This document shows positions 1-5,067 of a DNA stretch of 5,067 bases, piece by piece (the stretch's first letter is position 1; each line of letters begins with the position of its first letter). The notes beneath the pieces were generated by a model. That model saw only the letters and a list, made by a program, of their open reading frames with translations. It ran no database searches and had not been told where the DNA came from. A program made the translations under genes and the position numbers. The DNA lies in the NCBI GenBank assembly GCA_029256365.1, contig JAQSYB010000149.1:1-5067 (forward strand), written 5' to 3'. Origin of the DNA: Clostridia bacterium. Lineage in GTDB: Bacteria > Bacillota > Clostridia > Lutisporales > Lutisporaceae.

Positions 1-450
1 AACAACATCTGCCTTGCTTAAACGACAGCCGTCTATAATGCTGGCATGGTTAAGCTCATCAGTGATTATAACGTCACCCTTATCAGTTACTGCTGGTATA
101 CAGCCTGCGTTTGCAGTGAAGCCAGATTGGAAAGTCAATACTGCTTCTACATGCTTAAACTTTGCAAGCTTCTCCTCTAACTGCTCATGAATTGACATGT
201 TGCCAATTATTGTTCTAACTGCGCCTGCTCCTACGCCCCAATCCTCTATCCCTTTTATTGCAGCCTTTTTCAGTCTTGGATGGTTTGCAAAACCAAGGTA
301 GTTGTTTGAAGATAGGTTGATCACTTTTTTGCCGTTTATTATACATCTTGGACCTGATGCGCTTCCCAATACAGTAAGCTTTCTATATACACCTTGTTCT
401 TTCAGCTCATTTAGCTTTTCCGTTATAAAATCCAAATCATGAATACTCAT
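1..450 (-). CDS. kbl: Glycine C-acetyltransferase (2-amino-3-ketobutyrate CoA ligase), N-terminal part, cut by the window edge
   Basis: The visible 150 codons read open to position 1, so the 3' part of the gene is outside. The enzyme is a PLP-dependent alpha-oxoamine synthase that cleaves 2-amino-3-ketobutyrate with CoA to glycine and acetyl-CoA in the cytosol. Seen: SSNNYLGFANHP (residues 47-58), typical of the family N-terminus; the glycine-rich GVGAGAVRTIIG (72-83); FQSGFTAN (107-114) in the cofactor-binding region; and DELNHASIIDGCRLS (131-145), whose His135 matches the histidine that stacks on the PLP ring. The Schiff-base lysine, expected near residue 240 of about 395, is not visible. 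Start: ATG at 450 with GGAGGTG (456-462) five bases upstream. It begins 29 bp after the tdh stop, so it is probably the second gene of that operon. The related 8-amino-7-oxononanoate synthase (BioF) is the main alternative; the tdh neighbour argues for Kbl. Confidence 0.93.
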   Translation of the reverse strand, partial: MSIHDLDFITEKLNELKEQGVYRKLTVLGSASGPRCIINGKKVINLSSNNYLGFANHPRLKKAAIKGIEDWGVGAGAVRTIIGNMSIHEQLEEKLAKFKHVEAVLTFQSGFTANAGCIPAVTDKGDVIITDELNHASIIDGCRLSKADVV

Positions 451-479
451 TGTGGCACCTCCATATTATTACGTATTTA

Positions 480-1439
480 TTATAATTTTACGTTTAGCTT
501 TACTGATAATTTTTCTAACATATCCTTTGTCATGGAAGCCAAATCATACTTAGGATTCCAGCCCCATTCTGTTCTTGCTGCGCTGTCATCTAAGGAGTTC
601 GGCCAGCTATTTGCAATTGCCTGTCTCACTGGATCAACGTCATAGCTAAGTGTAAATTCTGGGATGTGCTTCTTGATTTCAGCAGCAAGCATTTCAGGAT
701 CAAAGCTCATTGCAGTTACATTAAATGCATTTCTATGCACAAGCTTGTCTGGGTTTGCTTCCATTAGGTCATGGATTGACTTCAACGCATCATCCATATA
801 CATCATGTCCATGAATGTACCTGCTCCGATATAAGATGCATACTTCTTGTTTTTAAGTGCTTCATAGTAAATATGCACTGCATAGTCAGTCGTACCGCCA
901 CCAGGTAGAACTCCATTTGAAATGATGCCTGGGAATCTAACACCTCTTGTGTCTACACCATATCTTTTGAAGTAGTAGTCACACAAAAGTTCTCCTGCAA
1001 CCTTCGTTACTCCATACATTGTAGAAGGTCTTTGAATGGTGTCTTGAGGAGTATTGTCAGCAGGTGTGCTTTCTCCAAAAGCAGCTATGGAGCTTGGTGT
1101 AAATACTGCTATGCCTTGCTCTTTTGCTACTTCCAATACATTGTATGTACCGTTCATGTTAATATCATAAGCCAATTGTGGGTTCTTCTCTGCATTTGCA
1201 GATAAAATAGCTGCCAAATGTATAATTTGGTTGATGCCATGCTTCTTACAAACTTCAGCCACGCCTTTTCCATCTACTACGTCAAGCAGTTCAAATGGAC
1301 CAGCCTCTAAAATGCTTGCATCTCCATGCTTGCTTCTGTTGCTGGCTACTACATTGTCATTTCCATAATGCCCACGAAGATATGTCGTAAGCTCGGTTCC
1401 AATTTGACCCAATGCCCCTGTAATTAATATTTTTTTCAT
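480..1439 (-). CDS. tdh: L-threonine 3-dehydrogenase, short-chain (NAD-dependent epimerase-like) type
   Basis: Predicted to oxidise L-threonine with NAD+ to 2-amino-3-ketobutyrate, the substrate of the downstream Kbl. The 319-residue protein is an extended SDR, not the zinc-dependent alcohol-dehydrogenase type found in E. coli. Seen: Rossmann motif GALGQIG (8-14), HLAAILSANAEKNP (74-87) after the third strand, TPSSIAAFG (114-122) holding the catalytic Ser/Thr region, the YxxxK pair at Tyr142 and Lys146 (STMYGVTK), RFPGIIS (168-174), GGGTTDYAVHIYYEAL (180-195) in the substrate-binding part, and a C-terminal EWGWNPKYDL (291-300). The length fits the family. The start ATG at 1439 has AGGAGGA (1446-1452) six bases upstream. 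Cytosolic, with no signal peptide. It is first in an apparent operon with kbl, driven by the promoter at 1510-1518. Another SDR epimerase is possible on fold alone, but the kbl neighbour and the specific motifs make threonine dehydrogenase likely. Confidence 0.93.
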   Translation of the reverse strand: MKKILITGALGQIGTELTTYLRGHYGNDNVVASNRSKHGDASILEAGPFELLDVVDGKGVAEVCKKHGINQIIHLAAILSANAEKNPQLAYDINMNGTYNVLEVAKEQGIAVFTPSSIAAFGESTPADNTPQDTIQRPSTMYGVTKVAGELLCDYYFKRYGVDTRGVRFPGIISNGVLPGGGTTDYAVHIYYEALKNKKYASYIGAGTFMDMMYMDDALKSIHDLMEANPDKLVHRNAFNVTAMSFDPEMLAAEIKKHIPEFTLSYDVDPVRQAIANSWPNSLDDSAARTEWGWNPKYDLASMTKDMLEKLSVKLNVKL

Positions 1440-1509
1440 TTCAAATCCTCCTAATTTAAATTACTTTATTTTAGTTTTGTCATTACTCTATCGTTCTTAT
1501 CCAATATAT

Positions 1510-1518
1510 ATTATATCA
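1510..1518 (-). promoter_or_regulatory. Extended -10 promoter of tdh-kbl
   Basis: On the minus strand the sequence reads TGATATAAT: a consensus TATAAT (1510-1515) preceded by the TGn extension. The -35 position at 17-bp spacing (1533-1538) is only TTTTTT, so the extended -10 would carry recognition by the housekeeping sigma factor. Transcription would start near 1503, giving a leader of about 60 nt before the tdh ATG. I see no T-box, glycine riboswitch or other structured leader in it. Promoter calls by eye in AT-rich DNA are uncertain. Confidence 0.55.
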
Positions 1519-1571
1519 TCAATCTATTGAATAAAAAATAGTTTTGTGCAAAATTTAGATACATTTTATAT

Positions 1572-1598
1572 GCATTGTACTCCGTACAAGCACAATGC
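1572..1598. repeat. Interrupted inverted repeat upstream of the tdh promoter, possible operator
   Basis: Arms GCATTGT (1572-1578) and ACAATGC (1592-1598) are perfect 7-bp inverted repeats. After one mismatch, CT/AG also pair, leaving a small loop around CCGTACA. It sits about 33 bp upstream of the poor -35 region of tdh and about 30 bp past the terminator of the preceding gene. On the minus strand it is followed by ATATAAAATG rather than a T-run, so it is a poor terminator for the upstream gene. On the plus strand TTTCTAATTTTC follows, but no plus-strand gene ends here. A regulator binding site is an inference. Confidence 0.4.
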
Positions 1599-1629
1599 TT
1601 TCTAATTTTCAGACAATTCCATGGATTTT

Positions 1630-1656
1630 AAAAAACATGTATCTCTACATGCTTTT
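1630..1656 (-). terminator. Intrinsic terminator overlapping the 3' end of the beta-propeller lipoprotein gene
   Basis: Read on the minus strand, CATGTA-GAGA-TACATG is a perfect 6-bp stem capped by a GNRA-type tetraloop, followed directly by TTTTTT. With a G-T pair and flanking A/T pairs the stem extends to AAAAGCATGTA against TACATGTTTTT (11 bp). The stop codon TAG (1645-1647) lies in the arm and loop, so the hairpin starts inside the coding sequence. The stem is AT-rich and therefore only moderately strong. Confidence 0.6.
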
Positions 1657-2997
1657 ATTTTTATAGTTCTCCAATTGTCTAAGAATGATTCCCTCTTTTG
1701 ATTTTTCAATAACAATCATCCTGCTCATCTTCTTTGATATATAAATGTCCTCAATGGCTTCCTCTGATTGGTATATCACTCTGTAATTCATATAGGCATC
1801 CATTTCGACAATACGCTGACTCTGAATAAAATATAAATTGTTCTCTGAGCTGCAGGTATAGCTCTCATTATTCTCATCATGAAGATATTCAACATTAAAT
1901 AGTACTTCATTATAACCCGTATCGATATTGTATACATATAAGTCACAGCCTGAGCTGTTCCCAATAGCAAGTGTCAATATGCAGCCCAAGGCATTGTACT
2001 GCATATTTTCCAGCCTCCCTACGACGGCTTGGTCCAACTGAAGTATGGTGTCCACTCTTACTGCTTCCTTGTCTGTTAAATTCAAGCTATAGATTCCATG
2101 ATAGGGAATCATGTTTCCTGATGCTTCAGCTGCCTGTATGAGTGATGTCACAAAGGCCAGCTTTGTCTCTTCATCGTTCCAAACAATATATCCAGGTAAA
2201 TATTCCCCTTGATTCACTATAAAAACTTCTTCAACCGCTGATGCACTTAAATCCAAAATATTGATAGACTTACCTAGGCTCTTCTCTGATTTAATATAGG
2301 CAAGCTTGCTGCCAGTAGCTGACCACAATACCTTTTCAGCATTTATCTGACCAATCAAAGCCCCACTGGTTGCATGAAATACCAGCTTATTGGACACTAC
2401 CAAGCTTGCCTCGTCTGGTGACCATGCAATATTACCTTCCATATCATTTAATAACTCTTCACTAACTTGATCAGTTAATAAGCATCCTTGCTCTTTGTCT
2501 AAATCATATAGATATAAACCATAGGCATTTAAATAATCCGTTGCTGTACAATATACTACATATCTTTGACTAGGCGAGGTAGCGACCAGAGCAGATGCAG
2601 AATAGGCAATCCTCTTTGCTATCTCTTTTGTGACTTTGCCTTCAAGGGTTAAAACGTTATTTTCCTCACTGTTTCCCAGCTGTTTTACCCTTAAAGTTCT
2701 ATCTGCATCCAGCTGTTTGCTGTAAAGCAGCTTGTTCTGCGGCTGAATGGCATACTCAAAACGAATAATTGGAGAACTGATATCAAGGCTATATATATCA
2801 AAGCCCTCCTCTTTTTCATTCGCTATCACAATGTTGTCCATATAGGATCTGTATAAGCTTATATTTCCCTTTAATCTCCCTATATACCGTTCCGTTTTAA
2901 TCGGCTTACTCGATGCTTCAATATCGTTTTCTTGAACTCTTGTGCAACTTGTAAAAACAATGCAGGCAATTATTATAATGGATATACACTTTTTCAT
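1645..2997 (-). CDS. Lipoprotein with TolB/PD40-like beta-propeller repeats, function unknown
   Basis: A 450-residue protein probably anchored to the outer face of the membrane. The N-terminus is a type II signal peptide: MKKC, a hydrophobic run IIIIACIVF (7-15), then the lipobox-like FTSC with Cys18 as the lipidation site. The rest is rich in beta strands and aromatic residues, with blade-like repeats: TSPSQRYVVYCTA (140-152), IAWSPDEASLVVSN (190-203), VLWSATGSKLAYI (223-235) and IVWNDEETKLAFVTS (271-285), which resemble PD40/WD40-like TolB propeller motifs. No catalytic motif is seen; such propellers usually bind proteins or ligands. Start: an in-frame ATG 60 bases upstream (3057) lacks a ribosome binding site and would bury the signal peptide, whereas the ATG at 2997 has AAGGTGG (3004-3010) six bases upstream. 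It is separated from the preceding lipoprotein gene by a strong terminator, so it probably has its own promoter; none is convincing, the best being an isolated AATAAT at 3031-3036. Propeller assignment is by eye. Confidence 0.82.
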   Translation of the reverse strand: MKKCISIIIIACIVFTSCTRVQENDIEASSKPIKTERYIGRLKGNISLYRSYMDNIVIANEKEEGFDIYSLDISSPIIRFEYAIQPQNKLLYSKQLDADRTLRVKQLGNSEENNVLTLEGKVTKEIAKRIAYSASALVATSPSQRYVVYCTATDYLNAYGLYLYDLDKEQGCLLTDQVSEELLNDMEGNIAWSPDEASLVVSNKLVFHATSGALIGQINAEKVLWSATGSKLAYIKSEKSLGKSINILDLSASAVEEVFIVNQGEYLPGYIVWNDEETKLAFVTSLIQAAEASGNMIPYHGIYSLNLTDKEAVRVDTILQLDQAVVGRLENMQYNALGCILTLAIGNSSGCDLYVYNIDTGYNEVLFNVEYLHDENNESYTCSSENNLYFIQSQRIVEMDAYMNYRVIYQSEEAIEDIYISKKMSRMIVIEKSKEGIILRQLENYKNKSM

Positions 2998-3003
2998 GAA
3001 AGA

Positions 3004-3010
3004 CCACCTT
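3004..3010 (-). promoter_or_regulatory. Ribosome binding site that sets the start of the propeller lipoprotein
   Basis: AAGGTGG on the minus strand, one mismatch from AAGGAGG, six bases before the ATG at 2997. It supports this start over the upstream ATG at 3057, which has no purine-rich site ahead of it. Confidence 0.65.
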
Positions 3011-3071
3011 GTCCATTTATTGATACTTGGATTATTTCCATTTATCTGGTATTTCATACTCTGTGTATCAT

Positions 3072-3111
3072 AAAAAAACAGGACATATATGAGCTTCCCA
3101 TATATGTCCTG
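3072..3111 (-). terminator. Strong intrinsic terminator after the Pro/Thr-linker lipoprotein gene
   Basis: Inverted repeat AGGACATATAT (3080-3090) and ATATATGTCCT (3100-3110) extends by one pair at each end to 13 bp with a 7-nt loop. On the minus strand it is followed immediately by seven Ts (3072-3078). It begins 13 bases past the stop codon of the gene ending at 3125 and should uncouple that gene from the next lipoprotein gene. Confidence 0.9.
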
Positions 3112-3124
3112 ACTGATTACTACT

Positions 3125-3820
3125 TTATTTGCTTGTAAAGTTCTTTAATCTGGAAAAAACCTTAAAGTCACCTGATCGAAATTCTGATTGCAGCAAGCCG
3201 ACTCCCTCTTTGTAATGCATGTATTCTTCGCTGCCGTCTTTATATGTACGTTTGATTACAAGGCTATCCTTGAATGTGCCATAGGGTACTGTTATCGTTG
3301 CTTTGGTATCTATAATCTCATAGGTATTTCCTTCACTGACCCATTTGTTGCCTACTTGTAGTGGCAGCTTTATCAACACCTCTTCAAGATTGTCTTTTTC
3401 CTTCAACAAATTTTTTTGATCGTAGCTCTCACCCATTTGATACACATGTACGATGCTGTCTTCTTTTACTTCATAAATGTTGGCCATCACTGTGCCCCCA
3501 TTGTCTTTGGTAACTTGATATCGATTGTTTTCTGCAAACTCTACTCGGGAGGTATAGGAGGCGTATTCATTGCCTTCCCCATCATACTGCCATACGTAGC
3601 CTACCTTCATAGGCATGTATTGGCTTATATCCTTCCCATCCGCTACTGGATCAGGAGTTGTTGGCGGCTGCTCTGTTGGAGCTGGTTCTGTTGGGCCTGG
3701 CTCTGGCGTAGGTGTCACCGCAGGTGGTTGCTGCGTTGCGGTACATCCTATGGCAATGGCTGTACTGAAAACCAATATTAACGTAATCACTATACTTTTA
3801 TATAAAAGTCTTTTATTCAT
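3125..3820 (-). CDS. Lipoprotein with Pro/Thr/Glu-rich linker and duplicated W-motif domain, function unknown
   Basis: A 231-residue predicted surface lipoprotein. Seen: a basic start MNKRLLYK, a hydrophobic stretch (10-24) and AIGC with Cys26 as the probable lipidation site. Residues 29-58 form a low-complexity linker rich in Pro, Thr and Glu that would hold the domain away from the membrane. The globular part (about 65-231) holds the same pattern twice: P-M-K-V-G-Y-V-W then G-N-E-Y (70-86), and P-L-Q-V-G-N-K-W then G-N-T-Y (153-167). It ends with YKEGVGLLQSEF (203-214), a tail I associate with uncharacterised Firmicutes extracellular domains. No catalytic residues are recognised. Start: ATG at 3820 has AAGGAGA (3828-3834) seven bases upstream; the in-frame ATG at 3868 lacks a site and would add 16 non-signal residues. 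A promoter (3852-3857) and a strong terminator suggest a single-gene transcript, divergent from the small membrane protein gene. Confidence 0.85.
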   Translation of the reverse strand: MNKRLLYKSIVITLILVFSTAIAIGCTATQQPPAVTPTPEPGPTEPAPTEQPPTTPDPVADGKDISQYMPMKVGYVWQYDGEGNEYASYTSRVEFAENNRYQVTKDNGGTVMANIYEVKEDSIVHVYQMGESYDQKNLLKEKDNLEEVLIKLPLQVGNKWVSEGNTYEIIDTKATITVPYGTFKDSLVIKRTYKDGSEEYMHYKEGVGLLQSEFRSGDFKVFSRLKNFTSK

Positions 3821-3827
3821 ATGAATC

Positions 3828-3834
3828 TCTCCTT
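3828..3834 (-). promoter_or_regulatory. Ribosome binding site that sets the start of the linker lipoprotein
   Basis: AAGGAGA on the minus strand, seven bases before the ATG at 3820. It decides for this start, which puts the signal peptide at the N-terminus, over the ATG at 3868, which lies at or upstream of the predicted transcription start. Confidence 0.75.
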
Positions 3835-3851
3835 TTAATCTTCTTAATTTT

Positions 3852-3857
3852 ATTATA
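3852..3857 (-). promoter_or_regulatory. -10 element of the linker lipoprotein gene
   Basis: Consensus TATAAT on the minus strand, giving a start near 3845 and a leader of about 25 nt that contains the ribosome binding site. The -35 at 17-bp spacing is TGTATT, a poor match, so an activator or another sigma factor is possible. Confidence 0.5.
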
Positions 3858-3906
3858 CAATTTTCCATTGGTTAAATACATTGATGATGCATAAAAAATT
3901 AAAATC

Positions 3907-3915
3907 TGATATACT
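3907..3915 (+). promoter_or_regulatory. Extended -10 promoter of the small membrane protein gene
   Basis: TGATATACT: TATACT (3910-3915) with the TGn extension. No good -35 stands at 16-18 bp spacing; TTGATG at 3881 is too far away (23 bp). The predicted start near 3922 gives a leader of about 22 nt. The -10 boxes of the two divergent genes lie about 50 bp apart, so their control regions overlap. Confidence 0.5.
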
Positions 3916-3943
3916 AATAACAAAATACTAAGGAGGAATATGC

Positions 3944-4153
3944 ATGAATTCGACAAGCAGAAATTCAATTATTTTGGCAATTGTTCTTTTAGTTGAAGCA
4001 ATCATTTTAAAGCTTGCTAAAAGCATGCGTCTATGGATTTACATAGCACTCCCTATTATAGCAGGTTTCGCAGCAGTAGAGCTGCTGAAAAGAACATCTA
4101 CATTAAGGATTGTGGTGCCCAGAGGACCAGTAAAAAAACGTGTACTGAAATAA
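3944..4153 (+). CDS. Small basic two-helix membrane protein, function unknown
   Basis: A 69-residue protein I do not recognise. Two hydrophobic segments are visible: about residues 9-24 (with Glu18 inside) and 31-48 (with Glu46 near its end, and Pro37). They are joined by a short basic turn (Lys23, Lys26, Arg29). The last 21 residues (49-69) form a strongly basic tail with Lys49, Arg50, Arg55, Arg60, Lys64, Lys65, Arg66 and Lys69; overall 12 basic against 2 acidic residues. It is probably a real gene although short: AAGGAGG (3930-3936) stands seven bases before the ATG, an extended -10 lies just upstream, and a terminator hairpin begins 11 bp past the stop. It is the only plus-strand gene here, divergent from a lipoprotein gene and convergent with the germination gene. 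The basic tail could contact nucleic acid, ribosome or acidic lipids; this is conjecture. Confidence 0.8.
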   Translation: MNSTSRNSIILAIVLLVEAIILKLAKSMRLWIYIALPIIAGFAAVELLKRTSTLRIVVPRGPVKKRVLK

Positions 4154-4164
4154 TCATCCATTGT

Positions 4165-4193
4165 AAAAGCATACATATTCTGTATGCTTTTTT
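4165..4193. terminator. Bidirectional terminator between the small membrane protein gene and the gerC-like gene
   Basis: GCATACA (4169-4175) and TGTATGC (4181-4187) pair around a 5-nt loop, flanked by AAAA (4165-4168) and TTTTTT (4188-4193). On the plus strand the hairpin ends in six Ts, closing the gene that stops at 4153. On the minus strand it is followed by four Ts and would close the gene whose stop codon (4192-4194) overlaps the A/T arm. Confidence 0.85.
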
Positions 4194-5067
4194 ATTCTAC
4201 AAAATCTGTAACGTCAGTACTGCCTTCTATTGTAATCTTCACATTTACATCTAACTCTGTCATTTTCAAGATGTCCTCTACAGCGAGCTTTTCTTGAGGG
4301 TATTTTCTATCAAACATATCTTTAATATTAAAAATATCAATCTCTTTCTCATTCCACCTTTCAAATAGCTTAAGGCATTTATTCTTAAGAACTTCTTCTT
4401 CCTTCTTAATTAATTCATCACGAAAATCTGGATTGAGCAATTCTATTTGCTTCTGTGTACTTGCAAATGTGGTTCTGATATTAATATCTTTTGTTAGTTT
4501 TACGCTGTCCCCATCGTAGGTTAAATTTGTTACTGCCTTGCTGCCCACAATTTCCAAGGTCATGGTATTATCATTTGTCCCTTTTACCAAAAGAGTACCT
4601 GTTCTTAAAACATGATGCATCAGGTTATATAATGCCGTCTCGTCAAAGCTCATTTCTCCAACCATCTTATCATCCTTTATGATGGCACTGCTTTGCAGTC
4701 TTATTTTCGAATCCAAATGGTTTTTGCTTAGTATTAGCATGGGCAGCACATCTACCTGGCTGCCTATTAATCGATTGTTGAGATAGTCATCAAGCCTTGT
4801 AACATATCGCTTTGCCGATGCTGCTTGGTTAATCGGTATTTCAAATAAGTAGATACCGATATACTCCTCCTCCGGCAATTCAAGTTTTAATAGTTCTTCC
4901 GGGTCTTGCTCAAATATGTACATATATTGCCTCAATACAAACTCTTGATCACGATTTAAAAAATCTATATAGTTATCCAATCCCTTTTCAGCAGCTCTTT
5001 TGGTAAAAATCAGAACCTTATTCTGTGTAAAATTCAATTTTAGACTAGTGCCTAGATTCAAATCTCG
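4192..5067 (-). CDS. Ger(x)C-family spore germination lipoprotein, N-terminus outside the window
   Basis: The frame is open through the right edge (codons for Arg-Asp precede the first possible TTG), so the 291 visible residues are the C-terminal part of a protein usually 350-400 long; the signal peptide and lipobox are missing. The family forms the C subunit of germinant receptors, a lipoprotein on the spore inner membrane that works with GerA-type and GerB-type proteins. Seen: VLIFTKRAAEKGLDNYIDFLNRDQEF (fragment residues 18-43), matching the family's 'iFse.lAekGi...ld.l.Rd.e' pattern; a middle region with LPMLILSKNHLDSKIRLQSSAII; and a C-terminal GerAC domain with TYDGDSVKLTKDINIRTTF (about 183-201), KCLKLFERWNEKEIDIF and the typical DRKYP (253-257). 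The tryptophans that commonly follow KYP are absent and the tail is short, so it may be a divergent paralogue. Partner genes gerA and gerB would lie beyond the right edge if present. It converges on the small membrane protein gene. Confidence 0.87.
   Translation of the reverse strand, partial: RDLNLGTSLKLNFTQNKVLIFTKRAAEKGLDNYIDFLNRDQEFVLRQYMYIFEQDPEELLKLELPEEEYIGIYLFEIPINQAASAKRYVTRLDDYLNNRLIGSQVDVLPMLILSKNHLDSKIRLQSSAIIKDDKMVGEMSFDETALYNLMHHVLRTGTLLVKGTNDNTMTLEIVGSKAVTNLTYDGDSVKLTKDINIRTTFASTQKQIELLNPDFRDELIKKEEEVLKNKCLKLFERWNEKEIDIFNIKDMFDRKYPQEKLAVEDILKMTELDVNVKITIEGSTDVTDFVE

Noticed and set aside
439..645. 68-codon plus-strand frame over the tdh-kbl junction
   Set aside because: It is antisense to the 3' end of tdh, has no supporting signals and is a by-product of the real genes.
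1440..1503. Riboswitch or T-box in the tdh leader
   Set aside because: The leader is only about 60 nt, AT-rich and without stems or T-box-like conserved sequence.
2998..3057. 20-residue N-terminal extension of the propeller lipoprotein (ATG at 3057)
   Set aside because: No ribosome binding site precedes it and it would place polar residues before a signal peptide; the ATG at 2997 has both features right.
3416..3781. 121-codon plus-strand open frame antisense to the linker lipoprotein
   Set aside because: It lies fully inside a well-supported minus-strand gene, has no ribosome binding site, and its Trp/Cys/Arg-rich composition comes from the complement of Pro/Thr codons.
3821..3868. 16-residue N-terminal extension of the linker lipoprotein (ATG at 3868)
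   Set aside because: No ribosome binding site, and the predicted -10 box lies inside the extension.
4033..4254. 73-codon plus-strand frame overlapping the small membrane protein and the terminator
   Set aside because: It runs through a terminator hairpin into the antisense of the gerC-like gene and has no ribosome binding site.
5059..5061. TTG as the start of the gerC-like gene
   Set aside because: The frame is open to the window edge and the protein lacks the signal peptide and N-terminal domain expected of the family, so the gene begins outside.

Overview
The window looks like chromosomal DNA of a low-GC, endospore-forming member of the Clostridia. The grounds are AT-rich intergenic DNA, strong AGGAGG-type ribosome binding sites, a Ger(x)C-type spore germination lipoprotein at the right edge, and a threonine-to-glycine pair made of an SDR-type threonine dehydrogenase and a Gram-positive-like Kbl. 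The genus cannot be fixed from this sequence.

Layout from right to left, following the main (minus) strand. Positions 5067-4192 hold the C-terminal three quarters of a GerC-family germinant-receptor subunit whose start is outside the window. It converges on a small plus-strand gene (3944-4153) for a 69-residue, very basic, two-helix membrane protein, and the two share a bidirectional terminator hairpin (4165-4193). Divergent from the small gene is a 231-residue lipoprotein (3820-3125) with a Pro/Thr/Glu-rich linker and a duplicated W-containing motif, closed by a strong 13-bp terminator (3072-3111). Next is a second lipoprotein of 450 residues (2997-1645) with TolB/PD40-like beta-propeller repeats; its stop codon lies inside its own terminator stem. 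A 205-bp gap (1440-1644) holds that terminator, an inverted repeat and an extended -10 promoter. The promoter serves tdh (1439-480) and kbl (450 to the left edge), an apparent operon that converts threonine through 2-amino-3-ketobutyrate to glycine and acetyl-CoA.

Only tdh and kbl form a clear functional unit. The other four genes seem to be separate transcription units: each is bounded by its own terminator, a promoter or a strand switch. Three are cell-envelope lipoproteins (the Ger(x)C one by family, its lipobox being outside the window) and one is a membrane miniprotein, so the middle and right parts form a loose envelope/spore neighbourhood rather than a proven pathway. I see no mobile element, CRISPR array, tRNA, rRNA or riboswitch. 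The least explained items are the 69-residue membrane protein, the duplicated-motif lipoprotein and the inverted repeat upstream of tdh.
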